Part shown: piece after piece, positions 28,168 through 38,551 of the stretch
Position numbering within the stretch: the stretch's first letter is position 1
Layout: each line of letters starts with the position of its first letter
From: Carpediemonas membranifera
Taxonomy: Eukaryota; Fornicata
Reading direction: 5' to 3'
Length of the DNA: 64,000 nt
Assembly: GCA_019828565.1 (NCBI GenBank)
Contig: JAHDYR010000008.1
Span: forward strand, 248,001-312,000
The notes under the pieces: model-generated
Seen by the model: the letters and a program-made list of their open reading frames with translations, nothing else
Told to the model about the DNA's origin: nothing
Databases searched by the model: none
Position numbers and translations under genes: made by a program

Positions 28168-30114
28168 TTACTCGAGTTTGCGCCCCTTCTCGGCGACGAG
28201 GGTCACAGTTTGATCGATGCCCATGAAGCCGCACGCCAGGAGACAGCCGGACATCCATGCCGAGAAGCACGAGAGCGCCGTAACAACGAGGGCGACGCAG
28301 ACAAAGATCATCCTCGAGATGGTGTAGTAATCCACGGCATCAGCCTCCTCTTCCTGCTCGGCCAGGGCGTCGTTCCTGAACACGGGCGCCATGAACTCGC
28401 CCCGGGTGACGGTGCCGTCCCACACGGCCGTGGTCGCAGCGAGGGTCGGGTCGGCGTCCCGGGCGTTCTCGAACATGACCCGGGTGCAGAGGAAGACGTC
28501 GGCGGCCCCAGAAGCCACGGCGTCGAGGCACTCGTCCATGGTGTCCATCTGGACGACGGTGGCCGCGGACAGGTGGGAGTCGGTGAGGTCGGCGCAGCGG
28601 TTGATGCTGTACTTGCAGGCCGTAGTCGTCGGAACGTTCAGGGCGGCTATGTCGGTGACTGCACCCACGCCCACGGCGGTGTTGGCGAGCACTGTCATCT
28701 CCGTTGTGTAGTAGAGGCCGCCAAAGGTCCCAGACGACGTCCGGTCGGACCTAGAGAGGACACCGCCCAGGACCAGGGTCACATCGCCATCCTGGAGGGC
28801 CTGCACGACCTCTCTGATGGACTTGGCACTCATGTCGACCCACACCGGCACGAGGCTGACGCCGTACTGGTCGAGGATATACGAGATAAAGTTCTCAGCC
28901 ATCAGCACCTCGAACCCGGTATGCGTGCCGTTATCCGCGACGTCGTGGAACCCTGGCCAGGGGATGTACCCTATTCTTAGCAGGCCGATGTCCAGCACGG
29001 TCCGAAGCACGCCCGTGGGGTAACGCACGTCGTTCCGCTCCATCACGTACGATGTGTCGATGTTGAGCTCGGGCGGGGGCGCCGTGGTGGTGTTTGCCAT
29101 CGTGCTGGCCTGCGCGGAGGCCCAGTCGAAGAGGCGGTAGGCTTCGTTCCACGTCTGGACGAGCAGCTCGTTGCCGTAGTAGTAGAAGGGGGCGTCCTTG
29201 GAGATGGCCACCGCGATGGTACCTAACTCAGCAGTAGCTTGAGGCCCAATGACCGACGTGGGCAGCTCGTCCGAGTGGAGTTTGACGTACGTCGCGGTCA
29301 TGTTGTCGATAATCATTAGATCACAGGAGCCTGACTCGAGCAGACTAAAGCAGGGTGTTTCAGAGAGAGAGGAGCAGAGGAGGCCGCGTGTTGCTGGGAT
29401 ATAGGTCTCACGATAGGTGTCAAACAACGTGTCCCGCTCGACACAGACAGTGAAGGTGCTGCTGTTGTAGGCTGACCAACTTGACCCAACCCCAGTCAGA
29501 GAGGGGCCAATCAGGAGCACTGGAACCGTGTTGAGGCTTCCGCAGGCGAAGTTGACCTCCGCCCGTCTGCCTACAGTGTTGGTGAGCGCTCCGACGAGGA
29601 GATGCTTCTTCGAGTCCACCGCAAACGTCCCTACAGCATCTGAAACATGGTCGCCGTACAAGGAAACGCTCACGTCGATTGTACCCTCTACACCATAGTG
29701 GTTGGCGACGAATTTTGCGAATAGGCGGATGAGCTCAACCTCAAAGCCAGTGAAGGTGCCGTCATCGTTTTGCGTGATCGCACCAGGGTTACAGAGGTTG
29801 CTGGCAACCACGTTGATCATCTTATTCGCTAGGATATCCTGCAAAGCCCCGTCATCGGCGATGGCGTCGTGGAGAGGCCAATGGGCGCGGTTTAGGGCAC
29901 AATCCAGAGGAGAATATGGATCATCGCTTGTCCATATACCATAAAACTGCTCAAAAAGCTCGTAGTATTCGCCATCGACAACAATATCGCGTAGGAATGC
30001 GTCAAAAGCGTTCTGGAGGTCACTATTTCCGTTGTCGTAGGTATACGCGCAGGCAAAGGAAACAATACACAACAAGAGAGCAAAAACTCCCAACGATGAG
30101 CTGGGCGTACGCAT
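28168..30114 (-). CDS. Membrane protein with two periplasmic-binding-protein type II domains
   Basis: The protein has 648 residues from the ATG at 30114, with a signal peptide ending near FACAYT. Two solute-binding (SBP_bac_3/iGluR-like) domains are arranged in tandem. The first, about residues 85-330, is marked by NDDGTFTGFEVELIRLFAKF. The second, about 365-600, is marked by YIPWPGFHDVADNGTHTGFE. One transmembrane helix near the C-terminus is followed by a short tail. Such folds bind amino acids or similar ligands. No ion-channel segment is inserted in the domains, so it is not a standard glutamate receptor. A nutrient-sensing or uptake role at the surface is inferred. Confidence 0.75.
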   Translation of the reverse strand: MRTPSSSLGVFALLLCIVSFACAYTYDNGNSDLQNAFDAFLRDIVVDGEYYELFEQFYGIWTSDDPYSPLDCALNRAHWPLHDAIADDGALQDILANKMINVVASNLCNPGAITQNDDGTFTGFEVELIRLFAKFVANHYGVEGTIDVSVSLYGDHVSDAVGTFAVDSKKHLLVGALTNTVGRRAEVNFACGSLNTVPVLLIGPSLTGVGSSWSAYNSSTFTVCVERDTLFDTYRETYIPATRGLLCSSLSETPCFSLLESGSCDLMIIDNMTATYVKLHSDELPTSVIGPQATAELGTIAVAISKDAPFYYYGNELLVQTWNEAYRLFDWASAQASTMANTTTAPPPELNIDTSYVMERNDVRYPTGVLRTVLDIGLLRIGYIPWPGFHDVADNGTHTGFEVLMAENFISYILDQYGVSLVPVWVDMSAKSIREVVQALQDGDVTLVLGGVLSRSDRTSSGTFGGLYYTTEMTVLANTAVGVGAVTDIAALNVPTTTACKYSINRCADLTDSHLSAATVVQMDTMDECLDAVASGAADVFLCTRVMFENARDADPTLAATTAVWDGTVTRGEFMAPVFRNDALAEQEEEADAVDYYTISRMIFVCVALVVTALSCFSAWMSGCLLACGFMGIDQTVTLVAEKGRKLE

Positions 30115-30361
30115 GATTGGCCCGATTCACGCCAAGCGGCAGAGTTTTATCATCAAATCTTTTGATCCGGGTCGAATCTAGACAATCTTCGCGTCTCAAC
30201 GCCAGTCCTGCCACTCGACCCGAATGCTACCGCTAATCAAATCTTTGATAGCCCTGAAGAGCGTTTGGTACGAATCTAATAGTGAAAAGGATCCCAGTAG
30301 GGCCTTACTCGGCATTTATGTAAACGTAAAGGACACCTGGGTAGTATATATAAACCCACAC

Positions 30362-33300
30362 TCATGCCTCTACTATGGGGTTGAACATCTCGAGGCTATC
30401 GTCGGTCTTGACCTCACGACGCTGGAACTTCCGGATTATACGCATTACATAGACCCATCCACTCGACATAAATGACATCCTCAGTCCATTAGCAGCCTTC
30501 AGACCTCTGTTGAGCATGAAAGCGGCGAGGACATATGTCACAACCATACCCACGATGTTAATGGTTCTCTTCTTCTTAACATAGTGGAATGTATCAACTG
30601 TATCGACTGAAACGGTGAGTCTAAACGGCGCTGGGTCAATACCCGTCATGTAATCGGTGACGGTAACGCCGTCGAGACCAAAGGTAGTGGTGTGGGTGTA
30701 GCTATCAACGTACGTGTAGACGAAACGGGACGGTTGGAACAACCTGGGGTGCTCTACGCTGCGTAGTGTCGATGTACACTTCCAATGTCTTGCTATGTCG
30801 CCCCCAATAACAGCTTTGTCGGCGTCCATGTTGGTTGGGAAGACCATGATCACATCTGACGAGTTCAACGGCGTGAGTACGATGTTGTCCGCGGTAATCT
30901 CAGCGTCTTCAGCAACCTCGTCAGTCTCGATCATTATATGCTCGACGTCTATAAACACGGCCTCTGCATAAAGGACGCCAAAGTCGAATGTATACTGCGA
31001 AGTGGGGAGGACGACAGCGTTGGGGATTTTCAGCGTCATCGTCAGGTTTGTGACCTCCGTGCCGAACTCGTCGATGGCAACGTCACCGCGGCACTCGAAC
31101 CCGAGTGCGTCGCAGGGCATGCCGCTCGAGAAGCACCCCACCGTCTCTATAGCCTGTAGACAGTTCTCATTGGCCCAGCCGAGCACCTCGTCTGGAGCGG
31201 GCGTGCCGACGTTGACCAGTGTGATTCTGAGGACGAGGCCGACTTCGAAGTCGACCTGTAGAAGCCCGTTGGCGATCCGCGGGGCCTCACTCTCCGTTAG
31301 TGACAGCGATTCGATCGTGGCGTTGGCCCCACCGTCGGTGGTGGCGGGGCTGTAGGTCTGGTAAAAGACCACAGCGAAGACGAAGAGACAGGCCCAGACG
31401 AGCCAGCCGATGGGAGTAGTTAACCCGCCAAGGAAGGACCCTCTGCTGCCGAGGTATGCGCCGCGGCGTCCCTCGAAGTTGGACACGAAGGGGCGGGGTT
31501 GCGAGTCGACCTTCCTGAAGACGGGGAGGATGAGTTTGGCGTACGCTACATGGGGCCATAAGAGTGGGTTGGATATGGCGGCCTCGGACAACGATGTCAT
31601 CCGGATGAGGTTGGAGTAGACGGGGAAGCAGCAGAAGCAGCAGGCGAATACGGTGTAGAGGATCACGGCGAGGACAACTAGAAGCAGCAGAAGGTTTGTA
31701 AAGGTGAAGCTCATCATCTGATCATATGTCCACGATGAAAAGTCAGTGGGACTGCTTGAGTCCACCAGCACCGTATGACTCGCTTCATGGTGCCTCACCG
31801 CGTCGAAGTCGAGCAGACTGAAGGCCAGGGGAGGGCAGTACGAGCCCTCGGGACACTCCTCGCACGTGGTCCGGGAAGAGCCATCATATCTATTGAAGGA
31901 TCCCGTGGGGCAGGGCTGGCATGACCCGAAGTAGTCGCGGGTCAGGTGGAAGGACTTCTCGCACGTGCTGCCGGTGGGAAAGACCTCGACGGGCTCGCTA
32001 GAACCAGACGGGCGCTCGTCGCTGAGTGAAATGACGGCCGTGAAGTTGTACGACCCAAGCTGCGCTCTGTGGTAGTTGTCGAAAGCCTCGAAGTTCTCGT
32101 CGTGCTCCACAGCGGCGTGGTTCGGCCTCGAGTATGCGATCAACTCCTTGTAGTCAGTTGAAGTCCCGCCCTGCTCGCAGATCCCCTCGCCCAACGCTGC
32201 GGGCAGCGCCAGATACAGCAGAGGCGGGCCCCAGACCATGAGGACGGCCGGGTCATCTCTCTTGAACTTGACTTCCCTCCCAATGCTACCAGGGCCCCTG
32301 ATGGTGTCACCAGCACACATGGCAAACGGTACGCTGAGGTTTGTGGCGTTCGTCCGCTTCATGACCATGATGTGGTCTTCGGTGGGAGTCAGCATGTCAT
32401 CCCACTGCTGTTCGCACGATATGACAAGATGCATCGTATCGATCTGGTCGATCATTAGATCCATAGGAATCAAGGGGAGATCATCGGTCGTAAGAAGCAG
32501 CACACGGCTGCTCGTGTCAATGCTATACCGGCCATTAGCATATACCATGCGGAACCCGGTGACGTAAACCCGCCACTGCGCCTCCTCGGTTGGATCTGCC
32601 GTGGCGAGGACCAGGATGTTCTCAGCGGCCACCGCGTTGAGAATTACCTGACCCTCTTCGAGCACATGGACGATATCTGGGGCTGTGAGTGGGTTGACCG
32701 TCGGATAGTCCCAATCTGAGACATCCCACTGCATCTGGTAGATCAGAATCGAATCTGATCCGAGATTCGTGGCAAAAAATCCAGGTGTGCTTCGCGTGCC
32801 AAGTCTCGATGTCGGGACCGCAAGTACCTCACCGAATCCTGCCGATTGGGCGATTACCATGTTCTTTTCGTCCCACTCGGCGTATAGGGAGAAGTCGACG
32901 TCTTGCGCGGTCATCGGCTCACCGACAGTGCGTATCACGAGGCCGGTGACGTTGCCGGCGTCGTACCTCATGATGGCGTTGTGTGGCATGCCGACCACCG
33001 GTGCACCAAGATGCTCCATGCTCCCAAACGACCGGGCGCTGAACGGTGCATGCGCTAGGGAGACGTAGTAGTAAACCAATGAAGGCTCCACGTCCTCGGT
33101 GGAGGACGTATACCCGAGACTGCTGCCAAGGGAGGTGAATTCAATGAGGCAGATGCGGTTGGGCCGGGCGGTCATCTCGCAAGGGATGTAGGCGAAGCGG
33201 CGGGGGTTACGGTCAATATCTGTATCTGGGATGAAGGGGAAGAGCGTGGCTGAGAAATCCATCGAATTAGATTCACTGTAATCTGTTATAGATACGGAAA

Positions 33301-34072
33301 TCTCAAAAGATATTGTGTCACCGATGAGAGGACCCGTGAGATTGGCCAGTCCAGTGGTCAACGGTGACCCCATGACACTTACGTCGTCGATCGTGGTTAT
33401 GGTGGAGGCCGGGGCGAAGACACCTGCCATATACGCTGGTCCGTGCTTCCTCATGGTCAGCGCGGTGTTGTATAAGGCGTGCAAGTCATACAGGGCGATC
33501 CAGTGGCACTCGACGTCTGCCCCTGCTGCCACGTGCTCTGAACTCCAGGCGACATCCGTGCTCAGGCCGCTGTATACAACGGAGACCGCCTGTCTGTCGC
33601 ACGGACTGTCCTCAGAGGCGATCTCGCTGAAGTATCGTATGGTAAAGCCAGAGGCTGGGTTATATCTGTGTGAGCGGACCCAGAGGACCGCGGGCAGGCT
33701 GGACCCGTCGACTGTGAACAGCTGGCCAGTCTGGGCGATCAGCTGGCATGAGTTTGGGTTCAGACCGGTGTCCTCGTCGCATAAGAGGACAACATCGGCT
33801 GCATCCGCGGTGAATGATTCGACGGCAACATGGAGGGTATATAGCTCCTCGCTGTCAGGATCTAGCACGCTCGTGTCGGGGTCAATGGTGTAGTACCGTT
33901 CAATATAGTGGGTGGAAGGATCGGTTTCGTCCGGGAATACAACTGTGCCCGTCAAGAGCTCAGTGAGAACAACCTCGTCAGCAGCAACAGCGTAGGAGAG
34001 CAAAAGTGAAGAGAGCATGCATATTGCAACTAGATAACGCCTATAGCTCCCATGATGCGCAGGTAACGGCAT
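30362..34072 (-). CDS. Large Cys-rich surface protein with several membrane helices
   Basis: The protein has 1236 residues from the ATG at 34072; the upstream in-frame TTG is not used. A signal peptide ends near SYAVAADE. The ectodomain of about 720 residues has no recognised fold. It closes with a GCC2/GCC3-type Cys-rich module (CQPCPTGSFNRY, CEECPEGSYC). A Cys-studded helix (FACCFCCF) follows, then a second helix (WLVWACLFVFAVVF), another extracellular part of about 240 residues, and a last helix with a short basic tail (RKFQRREVK). The architecture recalls protist receptor-like proteins; the ligand is unknown. It lies next to another surface protein on the same strand, 247 bp away. Confidence 0.75.
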   Translation of the reverse strand: MPLPAHHGSYRRYLVAICMLSSLLLSYAVAADEVVLTELLTGTVVFPDETDPSTHYIERYYTIDPDTSVLDPDSEELYTLHVAVESFTADAADVVLLCDEDTGLNPNSCQLIAQTGQLFTVDGSSLPAVLWVRSHRYNPASGFTIRYFSEIASEDSPCDRQAVSVVYSGLSTDVAWSSEHVAAGADVECHWIALYDLHALYNTALTMRKHGPAYMAGVFAPASTITTIDDVSVMGSPLTTGLANLTGPLIGDTISFEISVSITDYSESNSMDFSATLFPFIPDTDIDRNPRRFAYIPCEMTARPNRICLIEFTSLGSSLGYTSSTEDVEPSLVYYYVSLAHAPFSARSFGSMEHLGAPVVGMPHNAIMRYDAGNVTGLVIRTVGEPMTAQDVDFSLYAEWDEKNMVIAQSAGFGEVLAVPTSRLGTRSTPGFFATNLGSDSILIYQMQWDVSDWDYPTVNPLTAPDIVHVLEEGQVILNAVAAENILVLATADPTEEAQWRVYVTGFRMVYANGRYSIDTSSRVLLLTTDDLPLIPMDLMIDQIDTMHLVISCEQQWDDMLTPTEDHIMVMKRTNATNLSVPFAMCAGDTIRGPGSIGREVKFKRDDPAVLMVWGPPLLYLALPAALGEGICEQGGTSTDYKELIAYSRPNHAAVEHDENFEAFDNYHRAQLGSYNFTAVISLSDERPSGSSEPVEVFPTGSTCEKSFHLTRDYFGSCQPCPTGSFNRYDGSSRTTCEECPEGSYCPPLAFSLLDFDAVRHHEASHTVLVDSSSPTDFSSWTYDQMMSFTFTNLLLLLVVLAVILYTVFACCFCCFPVYSNLIRMTSLSEAAISNPLLWPHVAYAKLILPVFRKVDSQPRPFVSNFEGRRGAYLGSRGSFLGGLTTPIGWLVWACLFVFAVVFYQTYSPATTDGGANATIESLSLTESEAPRIANGLLQVDFEVGLVLRITLVNVGTPAPDEVLGWANENCLQAIETVGCFSSGMPCDALGFECRGDVAIDEFGTEVTNLTMTLKIPNAVVLPTSQYTFDFGVLYAEAVFIDVEHIMIETDEVAEDAEITADNIVLTPLNSSDVIMVFPTNMDADKAVIGGDIARHWKCTSTLRSVEHPRLFQPSRFVYTYVDSYTHTTTFGLDGVTVTDYMTGIDPAPFRLTVSVDTVDTFHYVKKKRTINIVGMVVTYVLAAFMLNRGLKAANGLRMSFMSSGWVYVMRIIRKFQRREVKTDDSLEMFNPIVEA

Positions 34073-34370
34073 CCTCTGGTGTCTCAAGGAATGTATTATC
34101 TCGGACAACCCGCTCGAACGACTGGCCCAAGGTCACCCCACAGTCAAATCGAAGGTCGCCTGGAGATGGCAGGATAAGGTGCACATGCGCTACTGTCTGA
34201 GTTGGCAACCTCCCAGACTGAAAATCGGATAGTGCAGGTCCGCCAAGGTGTATCCGAGCAGAAATTTTCTCTTAATGCGTGCATATGGCCTCACGGCTCG
34301 CCTCAGACCCGTATATAGCGCGATAAACTGCGGTTCGACTCGCGATGAGATTTGATGACACGCTCAGTGA

Positions 34371-35930
34371 ATGGACCTCCCATATGCAGACTTGTCGGAG
34401 GATGTTCAGAAAGCAATGAGTAGCATATCGCAAGAGGAGTACATTCGTATTCTGTTACAGTTCCTGAATGACCGTGGGCTTACGCGAAGTGCAGAAACGC
34501 TCGAGCAAGAGTCCCGAGTGGAATATGAGGACGAGAGCATACAGAGGATACGAGTAGCTGTGAAGCAGCAGAACTGGTTTGGTTCGGACGATTCCCTCTT
34601 CTCTCTCCTTCTGCAACAGAACTTCCAGTCCCCCGAGGCCCGCACCAGGGCGCTAACCACCGCATGTCTCCGCCACTATGGCCATCTTATACTCACAGAC
34701 GACCGTGTTTCCGCTCTCGACTTCCTGAAGGCCCGCGTCCTCCCGCTCGCCAAGCCACCGCCAGCAGTAGCCTCAGCCCTGGCATCCCTCGTTCTAGTGG
34801 CCGACGAAGAGAGACTCGGCCGCATGTCCAGGTCGTTGGCCGTGATTGGTGGCGAGACTGAGATCCTGGCAACGCTCTCGGGCTGCCTCACACCGGGGAT
34901 GTTGATAGGGCCTGCCCGGCTAGAAAGAATGGCGGGCCAGGCGCTGCAGCACCAGGTAAGCTCGGACCACGTCCACTTCGGCCCAATCATCAACCATTCG
35001 ATCCTCTCCGACTTCTGCTCGACGAAGAAGGCGCTAATCAGCCCTCAGACGACCGTGTTCCACGCCCAGGGCGAGTGCTACTGTGCGTGTACGAATATAG
35101 AACACACGCTGCTCGTAGTGGGTGACAGCAGCGGGACCCTCACTGTCCTGAGCCCTGCGGCCGACGATCCCGGGCTGAGAGCTGTCAAGCTGTCCCACGC
35201 GGCGGTGCAGGCGGTGTGCCTATCTCACGACCAAGAGCAGGTACTGGCCGGCATGCACGACGGCACAGTGTACGACATTAGTCTCGTCGACCTCTCATTC
35301 CGAGTTGTAACCTCCTTTGCCTCAGACGCGGCCGTGGTCGGGATCCAGCGCTACGACAAGGGCTTCCTGCTCGCCACCGTGGGCGGACTCTACTACATAG
35401 GCAGCACTGGCGGCTACGAGCCCATTCCTGTCACACCCAACCACAACGACAGCTTCGAGTTCGGCGCGCTGGCAACGTGTGACACGGCTGTGCACGCCCT
35501 GGTCTCGGGCCATGTGATGCAGATCGATGTAAGGCTGGGGCAACCGATGGAGGTCATCAAGGCAGCGGAAACTGCAGGGACGACGATGGCGTTGTCGTCA
35601 GGGGGGCAGAGGATCGCTATTGCAGGTCCGCACTGCCCGCTCGTGGTGTATGATAAGAGCTACGGCGTCGTCAGGAGCTTCACAGGCCATTTACATGAGC
35701 GATATGTAATTCACCCGTCATTTATCGAAGTGAACGATCTGCCCATCTACTGCGCCATTGGAGGCGAGGACGGTGTCATCAACATATTCTCGATGACAGT
35801 TGGTGAGTCTATCCAGCGTATCCCGTGCCATGCCGGGTCCTGCAACGGCGTCCTCTCCCTAGAGCGGGTTGGGATGGTAGCGAGCTACGGCGACGACAAG
35901 AAGATCATCCTACACGGCATAAACAGGTGA
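34371..35930 (+). CDS. LisH-CTLH-WD40 protein, WDR26/Gid7-like
   Basis: The protein has 519 residues from ATG 34371. A LisH motif (EYIRILLQFLNDRGL...SAETLEQES) is followed by a CTLH/CRA region (about residues 55-130, with LRHYGHLILTDDRVSALDFLK). A degenerate WD40 propeller fills the rest. This order matches WDR26/Gid7 of the CTLH (GID) E3 ubiquitin ligase and, less well, SMU1. WDR26 acts as a substrate adaptor and scaffold. The WD repeats have lost most of the GH and WD signatures, so the paralogue cannot be fixed with certainty. Confidence 0.7.
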   Translation: MDLPYADLSEDVQKAMSSISQEEYIRILLQFLNDRGLTRSAETLEQESRVEYEDESIQRIRVAVKQQNWFGSDDSLFSLLLQQNFQSPEARTRALTTACLRHYGHLILTDDRVSALDFLKARVLPLAKPPPAVASALASLVLVADEERLGRMSRSLAVIGGETEILATLSGCLTPGMLIGPARLERMAGQALQHQVSSDHVHFGPIINHSILSDFCSTKKALISPQTTVFHAQGECYCACTNIEHTLLVVGDSSGTLTVLSPAADDPGLRAVKLSHAAVQAVCLSHDQEQVLAGMHDGTVYDISLVDLSFRVVTSFASDAAVVGIQRYDKGFLLATVGGLYYIGSTGGYEPIPVTPNHNDSFEFGALATCDTAVHALVSGHVMQIDVRLGQPMEVIKAAETAGTTMALSSGGQRIAIAGPHCPLVVYDKSYGVVRSFTGHLHERYVIHPSFIEVNDLPIYCAIGGEDGVINIFSMTVGESIQRIPCHAGSCNGVLSLERVGMVASYGDDKKIILHGINR

Positions 35931-36005
35931 TGTGGCATTATTGAGGCTGATCTGGTGTGATTTATGAACATTTACAGTGTTACTTTATGAATTTACTCGA
36001 TTTAT

Positions 36006-36389
36006 ATGAGCTACATGAGGCATGTATATGCTGCAGATAACGAACAAAAGAGAAAGAAAAAGCTCTCGCCTCTGCAAATGCAGAGGAACGCAGAAACGCT
36101 GGAGAAGCTGCAGAAGCTGCTCAGTGACGATCTTTTTGTGATGGAACGCATTCAAAAGGCCCGAGACAATGTATTCCAGGCCGAACAGCATATTGCTGCA
36201 TGTGTGGCGCAACTGAGGCAACTAAAAGCAGAAAAAGCGCAGCTCCAAGATCAATTTAAGCGTCTAACGGAGGAGAAGACTGCGCTGACGAGAGTCTGCG
36301 AGTCCCAGCGCCAGGCCATCGGGCTCACCTCCGTTGTCGTCATCCTGGTAACACTCCTGGGGATATTCGTCGCCTACACCCTCCAGTGA
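36006..36389 (+). CDS. Small tail-anchored coiled-coil protein
   Basis: The protein has 127 residues from ATG 36006. A basic N-terminus (KRKKK) is followed by a coiled coil over residues 25-100. A single C-terminal hydrophobic helix (VVVILVTLLGIFVAYTL) ends one residue before the stop, the pattern of a tail-anchored membrane protein. SNARE-like proteins have this build, but I do not see the zero-layer Q/R pattern clearly, so no family is assigned. Confidence 0.7.
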   Translation: MSYMRHVYAADNEQKRKKKLSPLQMQRNAETLEKLQKLLSDDLFVMERIQKARDNVFQAEQHIAACVAQLRQLKAEKAQLQDQFKRLTEEKTALTRVCESQRQAIGLTSVVVILVTLLGIFVAYTLQ

Positions 36390-36443
36390 CTACCTGACCA
36401 CCAGCAACACCGTCTAGTTTATACATACACCGTAACAGCGAAC

Positions 36444-38387
36444 CTAGGGGTCTGCCCTCAGTAAATCACCGAGCCTCCCCCCGCCCCTCATGTGCTTGTC
36501 CGCCTCCGCCGCGAACAGCGAGGCCCCCGACCGGTGTGTCCGGGACAGGCTGTACACATGCCCCTGGACCCTCAGCACCATGGTCCCGTACGCCGGCTCG
36601 GAGGGACACTCAGTCCGCACAAGCCGCTCGAGCTGGAGGGCGGTGGGACGGGAGATGCGGAGCATGATACGGAGATGCTCAACGGTGGCGTTCTGCTTGT
36701 CACTGTCCACAGTAGTGCCCCCTGACTGCGACACTTGGGGCGACTGCGGCGTCTGGGTCAGGCCCTGGCTAAACCTGCTCACTGTAGGGGCTGGCGCGGT
36801 CTCCTCTTCTATGGGCTCCTGGGCGATACTGAACCCCTCCCCCTCCTGCACGGCATCCTCCTCCACGGTGTCTTCCACCGCTGCATGCCTCCTCTCTGCC
36901 TTCAACTTCTCCCGCTTCTCCGCCTTGATCCGGGCCCACAGCTCCGTCGCGTTCATGGGCCCTGCCCGCGGCTTGACCACTGCCCGGCGACCCTGAGCGC
37001 CCGTGCCCTTCTTGGTCCGGTTGTGTCCAGCCTCGTTGGCGTTCCCCCCTTGTGCCACGATGCCGGACGCCACTTCTGTGGGGTCTGAGCAAACGTCGCA
37101 GCATGTGGGGTTGGCCCCCCTTCCGTCGTCACCAAAGAACGAGAGCAGGGCCCGTCTGCGACAGCTGTTCCTCATAAACACGTCCATGACCTCCCTGAAG
37201 CCCTGGGCCTTCCCCTCTCGACCCGCCATGCCCTCAACCAGCCGCACCAGGGACGTAGACACGTATACGACCGACAGTGCAGGCTTACCGTCCCGGCCAG
37301 CCCGGCCGCTCTCCTGGTAGAACCCGGCGACGCTCTTACTCGGTCCCCAGTGGACCACGACCCTGACGTCCGGCTTATCGATCCCCATGCCGAAAGCTAT
37401 GGTCCCCACGATGACGCGAGTCGACCCCAGCACCCAGTTGTCCATGTTGCCCCGCCTGTCATCATCCGGCATGCCCGCGTGGTACGGCTCTGCGGTGACC
37501 CCGTGGCTGCTAAGGTGACGACACATCGCATGGCACTCGTCGCGGGTGATGCAGTAAATGATGGCAGGTCCTGGGTTCGTGGTGAGAACCTCGATAAGGT
37601 CATCGAAGCAGGAGGTCTCCAGCTCGTTCAGACGACGCTCGTAGCGGACCTCGTAGCGAATGTTGGGCCGGTCGAAGCTCGTGACGAAGCGGCGGGCGGC
37701 AGTGATGTTCAATGACTTGCAGATGTCGTCCATCACAGGCTTGGTCGCCGTAGCAGTGAGTGCTACCATGGGCACGCGGTCAAAGCGCCGCTTCACCTTC
37801 CCTAGCTGGTTGTATGCCTTGCGGAAGTCATGGCCCCACTGAGAGATGCAGTGGGCCTCATCTATCGCGAACAGGGCCAGCTGTCTCCGGGCGTTGAGTC
37901 TGTCGAGCTTGTCGAGGATCATATGGCTGCGGAGACTCTCGGGAGTGATGTAGAGGAACTCGAGAGAGATAGGGTCAGACTCAAGGGCTTCTAGGGTAAT
38001 GCTGCGGTCCCCTGCACTCTCGGATGAGGAGTAGGGGCGGGCACTGCGGCCCATGCCGGTAAGGAGGTCCACTTGGTTGTTGATGAGAGAAACAAGGGGC
38101 GAGACGACAACACACAGTCCCTTGCGGAGAATGGCGGGGAGCTGGAAGCAAAGGGACTTACCGCCACCTGTTGGCATGATGACTAGGGCGTCGCTGCCGT
38201 TGGCGATGTGTTTGACGATGCTTTGTTGCTCTCCGCGGAAAGTGGAGAGGCCGAACTTCTCTTCAAGAGCGGTTTGTATCTCTTCATCTGTGAAGCCAGC
38301 AATAGCTTTTGGAAGTGGCGCCTTGAAGGACAGCGGCTGCATGGTCACCTCCGCTCCGGCCAACTGTGGGATAAAGTTGCCAACCAT
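36444..38387 (-). CDS. RecQ family DNA helicase
   Basis: The enzyme is a 3'-5' DNA helicase for repair and recombination. It has motif 0 (FGLSTFRGEQ), Walker A (MPTGGGKS), motif II (DEAHCISQWGHDFR), motif III (ALTATAT) and motif VI (QESGRAGRDG). A zinc-binding RecQ-Ct segment follows (CRRRALLSFF...CCDVC). The C-terminal 230 residues are disordered and then carry a small helical region. I do not see a clear HRDC domain. The start is ATG 38387 (647 residues); the GTG six bases upstream is not credible. It resembles the short RecQ1/RecQ5 types. Confidence 0.95.
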   Translation of the reverse strand: MVGNFIPQLAGAEVTMQPLSFKAPLPKAIAGFTDEEIQTALEEKFGLSTFRGEQQSIVKHIANGSDALVIMPTGGGKSLCFQLPAILRKGLCVVVSPLVSLINNQVDLLTGMGRSARPYSSSESAGDRSITLEALESDPISLEFLYITPESLRSHMILDKLDRLNARRQLALFAIDEAHCISQWGHDFRKAYNQLGKVKRRFDRVPMVALTATATKPVMDDICKSLNITAARRFVTSFDRPNIRYEVRYERRLNELETSCFDDLIEVLTTNPGPAIIYCITRDECHAMCRHLSSHGVTAEPYHAGMPDDDRRGNMDNWVLGSTRVIVGTIAFGMGIDKPDVRVVVHWGPSKSVAGFYQESGRAGRDGKPALSVVYVSTSLVRLVEGMAGREGKAQGFREVMDVFMRNSCRRRALLSFFGDDGRGANPTCCDVCSDPTEVASGIVAQGGNANEAGHNRTKKGTGAQGRRAVVKPRAGPMNATELWARIKAEKREKLKAERRHAAVEDTVEEDAVQEGEGFSIAQEPIEEETAPAPTVSRFSQGLTQTPQSPQVSQSGGTTVDSDKQNATVEHLRIMLRISRPTALQLERLVRTECPSEPAYGTMVLRVQGHVYSLSRTHRSGASLFAAEADKHMRGGGRLGDLLRADP

Positions 38388-38551
38388 AAACACGTAAATC
38401 CCGTCAACTCTGGGTGTCTGTCGCCTAACAGGTGTCTAGGCTGACCCTTAGTCGCGTTTAATATACTCTCAAACGCGGCTTTCGGGTGTTGAGTTTGCTC
38501 GCTACAGAATTTCGCTGGGAGCAGAAGTCGTCTTTCAACCTTCTACAGCAC

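Noticed and set aside
34255-34345. Possible tRNA gene (GGTTCGACTCG B-box-like string)
   Set aside because: No paired T-stem or acceptor stem could be drawn around it.
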